DNA from: Bacteroidales bacterium
GTDB lineage: Bacteria; Bacteroidota; Bacteroidia; Bacteroidales; UBA932
Assembly (NCBI GenBank): GCA_009777095.1
Contig: WRMN01000001.1
Coordinates: 178,909-242,908, forward strand
Length of the DNA stretch: 64,000 bases
Direction: 5' to 3'
Shown: positions 1-7,260 of the stretch, in pieces
Layout of the letters: each line of letters begins with the position of its first letter
Position numbering within the stretch: position 1 is the first letter of the stretch
Program-made: the position numbers and the translations under genes
Notes under the pieces: model-generated
Told to the model about the DNA's origin: nothing
The model's input: the letters and a program-made list of their open reading frames with translations, nothing else
Database searches by the model: none

Positions 1-114
1 GGCACTTACAAGGGCAAAGACGCGCCGGTTGATACTTATTTTTATATTCTGTTCTACCTTAATTCGGAAGGTGGCGAGTCTAAACAAACAGGCAGTATTA
101 CAATAGTAAGGTAA
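1..114 (+). CDS. 3' end of a T9SS-secreted protein (gliding-motility type B C-terminal domain), partial
   Basis: Frame 1 is open from the first base to a TAA at 112-114 and encodes a 37-residue tail beginning GTYKGKDAPVDTY and ending GSITIVR. This is the pattern of the gliding-motility-associated C-terminal domain (CHU_C / type B sorting domain), a beta-strand module recognised by the Bacteroidota type IX secretion system, with the usual '(G)TYKGK.A..DTYFY' and 'G.I.IVR' ends. The rest of the protein lies outside the window, so its function is unknown. It converges on der, with 33 bases between the two stop codons. Confidence 0.75.
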   Translation, partial: GTYKGKDAPVDTYFYILFYLNSEGGESKQTGSITIVR

Positions 115-147
115 AAGTCTTTAAGGTTATGAATTACAATTCATCAA

Positions 148-1452
148 TCATTTCTTCCGCATAAATATCTGTATCGGGCAGCCGTTGAAATCGAAGTGTT
201 GGCGTAGTTTGTTTTCTAAGAAGCGCTTATAATCGTCTCGGATATATTGTGGCAGGTTACAGAAGAATGCAAAGGAAGGTGCAGGCGTAGGTAGCTGGGT
301 AATGTATTTGATTCTAATGTATTTACCTTTAATGGCAGGTGGCGGGAAATTTTCTATTTCAGGCAACATAGCCTCATTTAAAGCAGAAGTAGGAATACGG
401 CGGCTTCGATTTTCATAAACCTTAGCTGCGGCCTGCAATACATCAAGGATACGCTGTTTGCCGGTAACCGAGGTGAAAATAACCGGAACATCAACAAAGG
501 GAGCCAACCGTTGAAGTGTGGCGGCCTTAACTTCTTTCATGGTGTTGGTTTCCTTGCTTATCAAATCCCATTTGTTGACCACAATAATGCAGCCTTTTTT
601 ATTACGGATAATCAGGTTGAAAATGCTCATATCCTGCGCTTCCACTCCATGTTCGGCATCAAGCATCAGTACGCATACATCGGCGTTTTCTATAGCGCGC
701 ACCGATCGCATGACCGAATAGAACTCCAAATCTTCTTTTACCTTGGTTTTCTTGCGCAGCCCTGCTGTGTCCACAAGTATAAACTCATAACCGTATTTAT
801 TGTAGTAAGCGCTTACCGCATCGCGGGTGGTGCCGGCCACAGGGGTTACAATTTGCCGTTCTTCGCCAAGCAGGGCATTGGTAAGCGACGATTTGCCCAC
901 ATTCGGTTTACCCACAATAGCAATATGAGGAATATCTTTCTTTTCTTCTTTTACGGTATCTTCCGGTAAATGTTTCAGGATTTCGTCCATCAGGTCGCCG
1001 GTTCCGCTGCCGCTGATAGAGGCTACCGGCCATGGAACGCCCAGGCCTAAGGCATAAAACTCATGCACATCGTAAGCGCGCTCATGGTTATCAACCTTAT
1101 TAACCAATAGCAGTACCGGTTTTTTGGTGCGGCGGAGCGTATCGGCTACTGCGGCGTCAAAATCGGTAATGCCGGTGGTTACATCAACCATAAATAAAAT
1201 CAGGTCGGCCTCGTCAATGGCTAACAGCACTTGTTTGCGGATTTCTTCTTCAAAAACATCATCGGTATTTACTGCATAGCCGCCGGTGTCGATTACCGAA
1301 AATTCGCGCCCGTTCCAGTCGCTTTTGCCATAATGGCGGTCGCGGGTTACGCCTGCCACCTCGTCAACAATGGCTTGGCGCATGCCGACTAAGCGGTTAA
1401 ACAGGGTCGATTTACCTACATTCGGCCGTCCAACAATAGCTACTATACTCAT
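148..1452 (-). CDS. der: Ribosome biogenesis GTPase Der (EngA)
   Basis: Der is an essential GTPase that acts in late assembly of the 50S ribosomal subunit. The 434-residue protein has the diagnostic tandem GTPase domains. Domain 1 has a P-loop GRPNVGKST near residue 8, DTGG and NKVD; domain 2 has GKPNVGKSS near residue 181, DTAGL and NKWD. A C-terminal KH-like domain follows, ending in the basic 'FMRKK'. Length is normal for the family. The ATG start is supported by a TACCTTTGT -7 element just upstream. It is a single-gene unit with no frame disruption. Confidence 0.97.
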   Translation of the reverse strand: MSIVAIVGRPNVGKSTLFNRLVGMRQAIVDEVAGVTRDRHYGKSDWNGREFSVIDTGGYAVNTDDVFEEEIRKQVLLAIDEADLILFMVDVTTGITDFDAAVADTLRRTKKPVLLLVNKVDNHERAYDVHEFYALGLGVPWPVASISGSGTGDLMDEILKHLPEDTVKEEKKDIPHIAIVGKPNVGKSSLTNALLGEERQIVTPVAGTTRDAVSAYYNKYGYEFILVDTAGLRKKTKVKEDLEFYSVMRSVRAIENADVCVLMLDAEHGVEAQDMSIFNLIIRNKKGCIIVVNKWDLISKETNTMKEVKAATLQRLAPFVDVPVIFTSVTGKQRILDVLQAAAKVYENRSRRIPTSALNEAMLPEIENFPPPAIKGKYIRIKYITQLPTPAPSFAFFCNLPQYIRDDYKRFLENKLRQHFDFNGCPIQIFMRKK

Positions 1453-1473
1453 TTTCTTTCTATACTTAGAATA

Positions 1474-1505
1474 ACAAAGGTAGCGTTTTTTTGGAAAATA
1501 ACAAA
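1474..1505 (-). promoter_or_regulatory. Promoter for der
   Basis: On the minus strand the sequence reads TTTG, 19 bases, TACCTTTGT. This matches the Bacteroidota primary sigma consensus (TTTG / TAnnTTTG). It ends about 22 bases before the der ATG. Confidence 0.7.
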
Positions 1506-1507
1506 TT

Positions 1508-1618
1508 GGTATTGGAAAAGCAACCGCTCACCAAAGAGCCATAACATTTCAAGATGAATATGTGCAATTCCTGCGAGAATACAATATTAATTTTGATGAA
1601 AAACATCTTTGGACCTAA
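1508..1618 (+). pseudogene. Remnant of an IS200/REP-type transposase (C-terminus only)
   Basis: An open stretch reads [18 protein letters not shown] and then a segment ending FDEKHLWT before TAA. The pattern 'FQ.EY..FL...N..FDEKHLW' is typical of the last 30 or so residues of Y1 (HUH) transposases of the IS200/REP-associated family in Bacteroidota. No N-terminal part or HUH motif is present, so only a decayed tail remains. It lies between der and the PIN module and overlaps the der promoter region. The family call rests on a short segment. Confidence 0.5.
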
Positions 1619-1651
1619 TGTATGCTGCCTTTTCAAGGCGCAAAATTACTA

Positions 1652-1669
1652 AGGGATATTCAGTAAAAT
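1652..1669 (-). repeat. Inverted partial copy of dispersed repeat
   Basis: The bases agggatattcagtaaaat are the reverse complement of the end of the repeat at 2395-2443. The two copies face each other across the PIN/antitoxin-like pair. Confidence 0.5.
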
Positions 1670-1679
1670 CACAAAGACA

Positions 1680-1889
1680 CTATTGATTTTGTGTTTGTAA
1701 ATTCCGATAATCGGTCGCTTTTTGACTGATTTCTTCTATACTCATGTCTTCAAACAAATTTTCCTGCCATTTAGTGTAATCAAACGGCTCTTTTTGTATT
1801 AGCATGATAAAGCGTTCCGCTTCCACTAAACCCAAGTTGTCCATTAAAACTCGTGTTCCTTCATTTCTAATAATGGTATCTGTTCTCAT
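1680..1889 (-). CDS. Small protein paired with PIN-domain toxin, putative antitoxin
   Basis: A 69-residue acidic, helical-looking protein beginning MRTDTIIRNEGTRVL and containing 'LGLVEAERFI.LIQ.EPFDYT.WQENLF', with a charged C-terminus. Its ATG overlaps the stop codon of the PIN gene by 4 bases (ATGA), so the two are translationally coupled, toxin gene first. The role as antitoxin or partner is inferred from this coupling and the small size. No DNA-binding motif is evident. The toxin-first order is less common than antitoxin-first. Confidence 0.65.
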   Translation of the reverse strand: MRTDTIIRNEGTRVLMDNLGLVEAERFIMLIQKEPFDYTKWQENLFEDMSIEEISQKATDYRNLQTQNQ

Positions 1890-2323
1890 ATTCCTAATAA
1901 TTTTATAAAGTCTATAGGACTTATTGCAATAATTTTGTCAAATGCCGCTTTGAGCAATTTCTTGTCTGTGGTTAGAAAATAATCACATTTTGCTTCAATG
2001 GCACATGCCAAATGCAATGCGTCTTTCTTTTTAACGCCCTTTAGCATAATTTTCTTGCCGCAATTTATAACCGTTTCGGAAGCATCTACATCTAATATAG
2101 CCATTTTCTTCCACTTGGCAATTGCCTGTCTGCGATTATGGTATGGATTAGCGGAATTTTCGTAGTCCAAAATATACGACCAAATCAACTCAAACTTGTT
2201 TTGTAATATTGCTTGCTGTATAAACAATTTGGCTTCTGTTTCCAATTGAATAAGTAAATAGGTCTGGTCATCATAAGGACGATTAAAGCAACAATTATCC
2301 AGATATATACGATATTTTTCCAT
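1886..2323 (-). CDS. PIN-domain protein (VapC-like ribonuclease toxin candidate)
   Basis: PIN domains are Mg2+-dependent RNases, commonly the toxin of type II toxin-antitoxin pairs. The protein starts MEKYRIYLDNCC and carries the spaced acidic residues of the fold: Asp near residue 9, Asp in KKKDALHLA, and a C-terminal FLTTDKKLL. I use the internal ATG at 2323 rather than the ORF-track start, because a TACCTTTGC -7 element at 2347-2355 lies inside the longer ORF and the first 22 residues look unlike the family. It is coupled to the downstream 69-residue gene. Confidence is high for the fold and moderate for the toxin role. Confidence 0.8.
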   Translation of the reverse strand: MEKYRIYLDNCCFNRPYDDQTYLLIQLETEAKLFIQQAILQNKFELIWSYILDYENSANPYHNRRQAIAKWKKMAILDVDASETVINCGKKIMLKGVKKKDALHLACAIEAKCDYFLTTDKKLLKAAFDKIIAISPIDFIKLLGI

Positions 2324-2346
2324 TCTTTCGATGGTAATATTTAGGT

Positions 2347-2355
2347 GCAAAGGTA
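2347..2355 (-). promoter_or_regulatory. -7 element for the PIN/antitoxin-like pair
   Basis: The minus strand reads TACCTTTGC, a match to TAnnTTTG. A TTG about 22 bases upstream could serve as a weak -33 element. Its position decides the PIN start codon at 2323. Confidence 0.55.
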
Positions 2356-2394
2356 GTAAAAAACTAATTGAATATCGCAACAACTGCAATATAT

Positions 2395-2443
2395 TTCAAA
2401 ATGAATTTGTTGGGATTTGAATTTTATTTACTGAATATCCCTA
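2395..2443. repeat. Dispersed repeat, copy 1
   Basis: The segment from ttcaaaatgaatttgttggga to actgaatatcccta recurs with one short deletion and few changes at 57016-57060. Its last 18 bases or so recur inverted at 1652-1669. It may be an end sequence of a small mobile element. Confidence 0.65.
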
Positions 2444-2460
2444 TTTAGCCCGATTGTATA

Positions 2461-2492
2461 AAAAAAAGGCGGCTCCCGATACGGAAGCCGCC
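2461..2492 (-). terminator. Intrinsic terminator of the fimbrillin-type gene
   Basis: A 7-bp GC-rich stem (GGCGGCT/AGCCGCC) with an 11-base loop is followed on the minus strand by a run of T. It lies 23 bases after the stop codon at 2515. Confidence 0.85.
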
Positions 2493-2514
2493 TCGAACTA
2501 TTTCGAGAAAATGA

Positions 2515-3987
2515 TTATTCCGCTGCCCAATAAACAATTGAAGAGGCCTGAATACGCATATTATTCGCTGTTTGGGAACCTGTACGATATGCCATAAAAG
2601 CGAATTGCCCGGTAACAGGAGGAGAAAATTCCATTACATACTCTGCTCCTTGTACGGGGGTTATTCCCTCGCTATGCAATTGCCAACTACCTGCTGTTGG
2701 TTTGTAAAACATTGCAAGCAATGCGTTGTCAATTGCTCCACCCGCAGGAATGGTAAATACAACTTTTTTAATATTATCAAAGGGAGTTACATTCACAAAT
2801 ACCGCAACCTTTTCGAGAGTATATGGGGGCGTTGTCATCAAAGGAGTCAGCACTGCATAACTTGTAGCAAGAAAGCCTAGATCGGTAGAGCTGCCGCCAT
2901 AAGCATTCGTGCCAATGAAAATATTACCAGTAGATTGTCCCCAAGTTAAATCAAATATGGCATTAGCCAATGGTTTACCGATAAAATTATTGGCAATTGT
3001 TGTATTAAGCAGTGCCTTATAACCTGAATTTGACCACGGAATAACTTTGAAATACTCTACACCCTCCTTAGGAAGTACCATTGGTTCAGTTATATTAAGT
3101 GTTTTAATTGTCCCCTTCGCAAAAGTAGTTGCGTCTGGAATATTAAGGGTTTTCGATATGACAAAATTTTCCGTTTCTGCAACAAGATTAACCTCATCGT
3201 ATTGGGCTAAGCTTGTTGGAACAAGGCCTATGTAAATGGCATTAAGACCGTCCAATACTAACCCGTCCGTAACATCATACAAAACTTCAATAGACTTAGA
3301 AGTGTATTCCGGACTCGAATACGTACCAGCAAATTCGCCTGTGTGCAGATTCAACTCCATACGGCCTGCAATATTGTATGGCGTAGTGATTTTGAAAGAA
3401 GTAATCGGTTCATTATTCGTCTGTGTAGCCACGTTCTCAAATATAATCTTCGCAAAAGCTGCGGCGTAGCTGAAATTCGTCGAAACATCGTTCACGCTTG
3501 CTGTCGATACCGTTATATCCACCGGCCCTGCAGCCATTATAGCGGCTTGCGGGTCAAACGAGGTCAGCGTAGGGTATTGCGTTATGGGAAGGAGTACCCG
3601 AGCCCTTTGCGAATGAGTCATAGTCCCATTCGGCACACTACCATGCGGATAGTAGGCATATAAGTCATAGTTGCCTGGGGCAGGAGCGGTTATTGTCCCG
3701 CTAAAGGCAACTGTTAAGCCGCCATCTGTGGTAGTACCTGAAAGTGGAGCATTTCTTACGCTGGTAACGGTGTTCGCGGCATCAATAAAAATGCCGATTG
3801 ACTCTTCTGTAGGGCTCCAGTAGCTGCTGAGGCCGTCAATATAAACACGGGTTGTCGGCTCCTGCTGCGCAATAACTGTAATTGTTTGACCCGTAGTTAA
3901 TTCTTGTCCGTCGTTGTTTTCTTTTTCACACGACATAAAGGTAATGGCCGTACCCAGCATTACCAAGGATAGTAAAATTCTTTTCAT
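2515..3987 (-). CDS. Fimbrillin-family (Mfa/FimA-like) surface lipoprotein
   Basis: A 490-residue protein with a lipoprotein signal (hydrophobic stretch ending TFMSCEKEN). It shows the fimbrillin-like opening seen in Bacteroidales: a TRVYIDGLSSYWSPTEESIGIF segment (here in part), a threonine/serine-rich beta-sandwich domain to about residue 300, and a second beta-rich domain to the end. Such proteins are exported as lipoproteins and can form fimbriae or adhesive surface layers. It lies 21 bases downstream of a 38-codon gene, probably on the same transcript, and ends at a strong terminator. No FimA/FimB accessory genes lie nearby, so fimbria assembly is not shown. Confidence 0.7.
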   Translation of the reverse strand: MKRILLSLVMLGTAITFMSCEKENNDGQELTTGQTITVIAQQEPTTRVYIDGLSSYWSPTEESIGIFIDAANTVTSVRNAPLSGTTTDGGLTVAFSGTITAPAPGNYDLYAYYPHGSVPNGTMTHSQRARVLLPITQYPTLTSFDPQAAIMAAGPVDITVSTASVNDVSTNFSYAAAFAKIIFENVATQTNNEPITSFKITTPYNIAGRMELNLHTGEFAGTYSSPEYTSKSIEVLYDVTDGLVLDGLNAIYIGLVPTSLAQYDEVNLVAETENFVISKTLNIPDATTFAKGTIKTLNITEPMVLPKEGVEYFKVIPWSNSGYKALLNTTIANNFIGKPLANAIFDLTWGQSTGNIFIGTNAYGGSSTDLGFLATSYAVLTPLMTTPPYTLEKVAVFVNVTPFDNIKKVVFTIPAGGAIDNALLAMFYKPTAGSWQLHSEGITPVQGAEYVMEFSPPVTGQFAFMAYRTGSQTANNMRIQASSIVYWAAE

Positions 3988-4008
3988 AGTCCTGCAATTA
4001 ACTTGTTA

Positions 4009-4125
4009 TTACCAGTTTTCTATTCCGCCATCTTCCAAGTCGGGCGTTTGACGAGATTGAGCAAAACCTTGCTCTAATTCTACTTCGATAATTTCAATCG
4101 AAGGTTCTAAATAATTTTCTTTCAT
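4009..4125 (-). CDS. 38-residue peptide, candidate precursor or leader of the fimbrillin unit (not in ORF track)
   Basis: A short ORF on the minus strand starts MKENYLEPSIEIIEVELE, continues QGFAQSRQTPDLEDGG and ends IENW. It has its own promoter and sits 21 bases before the fimbrillin-type gene. Its acidic helix-like N-terminal half ('EP.IEIIEVE.EQGFA') and short polar, glycine- and aspartate-rich C-terminal half give a leader-core shape. From memory, similar short ORFs (K.Y..P.I.I.....E.GFA.S) are frequent near Bacteroidales surface lipoproteins. It adjoins a cassette with PqqD-like, kinase, peptidase and ABC exporter genes, so it is a plausible substrate of that machinery. That link is inference from position only. 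Confidence 0.6.
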   Translation of the reverse strand: MKENYLEPSIEIIEVELEQGFAQSRQTPDLEDGGIENW

Positions 4126-4175
4126 AGCTTTATAAATTTTAGTGATTAATAATATTTCTTTCCTAACTTAAGTTA

Positions 4176-4183
4176 CAAACGTA
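4176..4183 (-). promoter_or_regulatory. -7 element upstream of the 38-residue peptide gene
   Basis: The minus strand reads TACGTTTGT, matching TAnnTTTGY, about 50 bases before the ATG. No good TTTG is seen at the expected -33 distance. It suggests the peptide and fimbrillin-type genes are transcribed separately from the peptidase gene upstream. Confidence 0.5.
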
Positions 4184-4250
4184 GGCATAATTTTTGATTA
4201 TTGAGGCTTTTTTCTTGAAAACTTATTAACAATTTGTTATAGTTTGAACG

Positions 4251-4691
4251 TTAAATCTTGCTAACCGCCCGAAGCAAGTATCTGCGTAAGGGGCGCATGA
4301 AGCGCCATAAGCGACGGTAGCAGGCGGCGGAAAAACTTTGAGCGGAAATTTGTTTGCCATTTTGGCAAAGCAGATAACGCACCACCCCAACAACATCGGC
4401 AACAACCGCTTGTTCTTGCTGAGCAAAGACCCCGTCGCCTTGCAGCGTCAAACTGTCTTTATTGCGTTTTACTATGCGGTGTAAGAGATAATTACCCCTG
4501 TAACGAAATAAAACAATACAGCCTTTCTTCAATTCCGCGTCCTTTGTCGGATATAGTACTACCCTGTCTTTTCCGCCGCGCAAGCAGGGCCGCATGCTGT
4601 TGCCTTGCACCCTCAACTCTACAGGCCGACCTTCCGATAAGCTATGCGCTACCTCTTCAAAGAAAACAGTATTCTCTACCCGCTTTAACAT
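4251..4691 (-). CDS. S24/S26-family peptidase (signal-peptidase-like)
   Basis: About 146 residues from the chosen start MLKRVENTVF. It has a GNSM.P motif with the expected nucleophile Ser near residue 32, a LLHRIV segment with His near residue 71, and QGD near residue 85. The Ser/His pattern is that of ER- or SipW-type signal peptidases rather than the Ser/Lys pattern of LepB. No membrane anchor is obvious, and the C-terminus is arginine-rich. The ORF-track start is 53 codons longer and lies inside the kinase gene; the ATG at 4691 overlaps the kinase stop by 7 bases and fits the family. Last gene of the PqqD-kinase-exporter cassette, so a leader-peptide or export-linked cleavage role is likely but unproved. 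Confidence 0.75.
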   Translation of the reverse strand: MLKRVENTVFFEEVAHSLSEGRPVELRVQGNSMRPCLRGGKDRVVLYPTKDAELKKGCIVLFRYRGNYLLHRIVKRNKDSLTLQGDGVFAQQEQAVVADVVGVVRYLLCQNGKQISAQSFSAACYRRLWRFMRPLRRYLLRAVSKI

Positions 4692-5554
4692 AAGCAGCTG
4701 TCTTTTTCCAAGGTTGACAATACCAATTGCGCAGCTTGGGCATCGGGCAGGCAGCATAGGTGATAGACAGGAATTTGCTGTAAAACCACCGCTAATATTT
4801 CGTGTATCAAATCGGCTAAAGGAGAATGAGCGGCAAAAACAGGGGGACATGAAGGCAGGAGGGCGCCTAAGGCGCGAATACCCCTAAGGCGGGTTATCTC
4901 GTTGCGAGGCGCCTGACTGAGGCGTACTATAGCCGCCACAGGCGTATTTTCGTTTTTAAAACAGGAGGTTTTTCCGCTCCAAGGGGAACCATGCACTGAA
5001 ATATTTCCCTCAGTCGCTTGTATAAAAGGGCTGTCGTCGTTCAACAAGGCGGCGTCGGGAATATGTTGCAGCCAAAGGCGGGTGTGGGTGCTTTTACCTA
5101 CGCCCGACTCGCCGAGGAAAAGCGCCGATTTTCCGCGATAAGTAATAGCAGAAGCGTGTATAGCCACTGTGCGGCGATGAAGAGCTGCTATGCCAAAAGC
5201 TATCCAGCAGGCAAAACGAAGCAGATAAGCAGGGGTTTGATTGTTCATATTGGTACGCGCCGCAAAGCCTTCGCTCTGCGGTGTGATTTCCATGAGGAAG
5301 GGTGCGCTTTGGGGCGGAATCATGCGAAAGAGATAAGTATCGCCCGCACAGGCAAAGTCGCATATCGCCTCATCGTTGTCGAGAGAAAAGCTGTGCAAGG
5401 GCGGAGTGTCCCACGACAACATGGGAAACTCTGCCTCAATCGTTAATAGCGGGGCTGCTGTAACAGTTTCAGACTTTTGAAAGACACTAAAGCCTGATAT
5501 CCGCTGCAAGTCTGCCTTCTTCGATATTATATATTGATTGGCAATTTGATACAT
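4685..5554 (-). CDS. HPr kinase-like (PEPCK-fold) protein kinase
   Basis: A 289-residue protein whose C-terminal half has the HPr-kinase fold: HASAI near residue 133, a Walker A GESGVGKST near 148-156, and LLNDDSPF near 171, where the paired Asp residues would bind metal. The N-terminal 110 residues are beta-rich and unlike HPrK. Proteins of this type in RiPP (lasso peptide) clusters phosphorylate a Ser of the precursor. With no HPr gene nearby and PqqD-like, exporter and peptidase genes alongside, a peptide-tailoring kinase is more likely than carbon-catabolite control. It lies 17 bases after the ABC gene. Confidence 0.75.
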   Translation of the reverse strand: MYQIANQYIISKKADLQRISGFSVFQKSETVTAAPLLTIEAEFPMLSWDTPPLHSFSLDNDEAICDFACAGDTYLFRMIPPQSAPFLMEITPQSEGFAARTNMNNQTPAYLLRFACWIAFGIAALHRRTVAIHASAITYRGKSALFLGESGVGKSTHTRLWLQHIPDAALLNDDSPFIQATEGNISVHGSPWSGKTSCFKNENTPVAAIVRLSQAPRNEITRLRGIRALGALLPSCPPVFAAHSPLADLIHEILAVVLQQIPVYHLCCLPDAQAAQLVLSTLEKDSCLC

Positions 5555-5571
5555 TCTTCACCATAAATTGA

Positions 5572-7260
5572 CTAAAGTTCAATAATGCGGTTGCAGGAGG
5601 CTAAGGAGGAGGGGCGGTGCGCTATTATCAGCAGTGTCAGCGATTGGTTGTTCGAGGATAAATAATCTATCGAGTCTCTAATTTCCTGTTCTGTGGCCGT
5701 ATCAAGCGAGGAAGTGGCTTCATCAAAAAACAAGACTTCGGCGCCTTTGTACAAGGCACGGGCTATGCCTACCCGCTGCCTTTGTCCGCCCGACAAACGG
5801 CTGCCGCTTTCGCCCAAAAGGGTATGCAAACCTTCGGGCAAGCTATCCGCAAAATCGTTCAATTGTACCTGCGCCAAAACATCTTTTACCCGCCGATAAT
5901 CAATAGCCTTTTCTTCTACGCCGAAGGCCACGTTTTCGGCTAAGGTGCCGTGCATCACAAAGACCTCCTGCGGCACATAACCCACCAAGGCTTGCCACGA
6001 AGCGCTGTTAGCCGCATCTAAGCGCTTTCCGTCAATGAGAATCCCGCCCGATTGGGGGGCGTAAAGCCCCAACAACAAATTAAACAAGGTGCTTTTCCCT
6101 ATGCCCGATGCCCCTTTTATGCCTATCCGCTCGCCTTTCCTTACATGAAAGGAAAGATTATTAATAACCGGCGTATCCTCGTCGGGGAAGCAGAAGTTCA
6201 AATCCTCTACCGCTAATTCTTCCCGAAAATGCGTTATACGGGGACTGTCTTGCAGGGGCTCCGCAGCCGCCTTATGCTCGGCTGCTTCTTTAATTATATC
6301 AATAGTGTAAGCATTGTTTTTCAGTTGCGCCCAGCCGGTAATCAGGCTGCGCATGGCAGGCAGCATTCGCAAGGCGGCTACGGCAAAAACGCCGAAGAGC
6401 AAGCGCACGGAAGCATCGCCGCGGCCAATCAGTACCAAAGTAATCATGCCCAAACATACGGCCACTTCTATGATAGCGCTCGGCACGCGCAACACACGGT
6501 CGGTTTTACGGCGATAATAGGCCATCTTCTTCAAGCCTTCCATGAAACGTTCTCGGAACAAGGGATAGGCTCGGTTGAGCTTTACCTCGGCATAACCTCT
6601 GAAAGTCTCACCCACAGTGCGCGCCTGCTGCCGCCTTACTTCATTTTCGGCCTTGCCGTTTCTATTTAATTGATGTTTTACGGTGCGGAAGTAAAGCCAT
6701 AGGGCAGGCAGTAAGCAGAGCAGCATAAAAACAGCCAATTGCCACGTATAGAAAAACAGGAAACTCCAAATCAACAGTAATAACACTGCCTCGCCCGCCA
6801 TGGTAAAGAACAAGGAGAGTACCTGCTGAGCAAAGGTGTAACACACTCCGTTGATTTTATGCGCCAAGGCCGTAGTGTGCGACTGTTTGACAAACAATAA
6901 GCCTCTGCGGAAGTAGGCGTCATACAATCGGACGGAAAAATAAGCATACAAGTCCATCACATACTTGTTTTGCACCCCGCCCAACCAAATGGCCACCATA
7001 TTTTTGAGCAGCATAAAGAGTAATATTCCGCCGACAATTATCCACACGAAAGTGTCCTCTGCGGCAATACCCAACTTAGCCTGCCAGACATGCAGGAGCG
7101 AATATTCCTGCTGCTCCGAAGCGCCCAATATCAGGTACAACAAAGGCAGCATGGCGGCTAAGCCGGCAAAGTTCAGCACAGCCCGCAGCAATACCGACAA
7201 CACTACTCGGATTGTTTGTTTACGGTAAACAGGAGGGAGGAGTTTCAGGAGTTTGAGCAT
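5572..7260 (-). CDS. ABC transporter, fused membrane and ATPase domains (peptide/lipid exporter type)
   Basis: A 562-residue half-transporter. The N-terminal 330 residues form a type IV ABC exporter membrane domain with about six hydrophobic segments. The C-terminal ATPase has Walker A GASGIGKST, signature LSGGQRQR, Walker B VLFFDEATSSLD and an IIAHR switch His. There is no N-terminal C39 peptidase domain, so any precursor must be cut by another enzyme; the S26-like peptidase two genes downstream is a candidate. It overlaps the nucleotidyltransferase gene by 16 bases. The substrate could be a modified peptide or a lipid-linked product. Confidence 0.88.
   Translation of the reverse strand: MLKLLKLLPPVYRKQTIRVVLSVLLRAVLNFAGLAAMLPLLYLILGASEQQEYSLLHVWQAKLGIAAEDTFVWIIVGGILLFMLLKNMVAIWLGGVQNKYVMDLYAYFSVRLYDAYFRRGLLFVKQSHTTALAHKINGVCYTFAQQVLSLFFTMAGEAVLLLLIWSFLFFYTWQLAVFMLLCLLPALWLYFRTVKHQLNRNGKAENEVRRQQARTVGETFRGYAEVKLNRAYPLFRERFMEGLKKMAYYRRKTDRVLRVPSAIIEVAVCLGMITLVLIGRGDASVRLLFGVFAVAALRMLPAMRSLITGWAQLKNNAYTIDIIKEAAEHKAAAEPLQDSPRITHFREELAVEDLNFCFPDEDTPVINNLSFHVRKGERIGIKGASGIGKSTLFNLLLGLYAPQSGGILIDGKRLDAANSASWQALVGYVPQEVFVMHGTLAENVAFGVEEKAIDYRRVKDVLAQVQLNDFADSLPEGLHTLLGESGSRLSGGQRQRVGIARALYKGAEVLFFDEATSSLDTATEQEIRDSIDYLSSNNQSLTLLIIAHRPSSLASCNRIIEL

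Noticed and set aside
511-969. Plus-strand 152-residue ORF opposite der
   Set aside because: Antisense shadow of a conserved gene.
4226-4426. 66-residue minus-strand ORF overlapping the S26 peptidase
   Set aside because: Alternate frame of the real peptidase gene, which has recognisable catalytic motifs.
4685-5554. Genuine HPr kinase for catabolite control
   Set aside because: The N-terminal domain is unlike HprK, no ptsH/HPr gene is near, and the neighbours are peptide-tailoring types.
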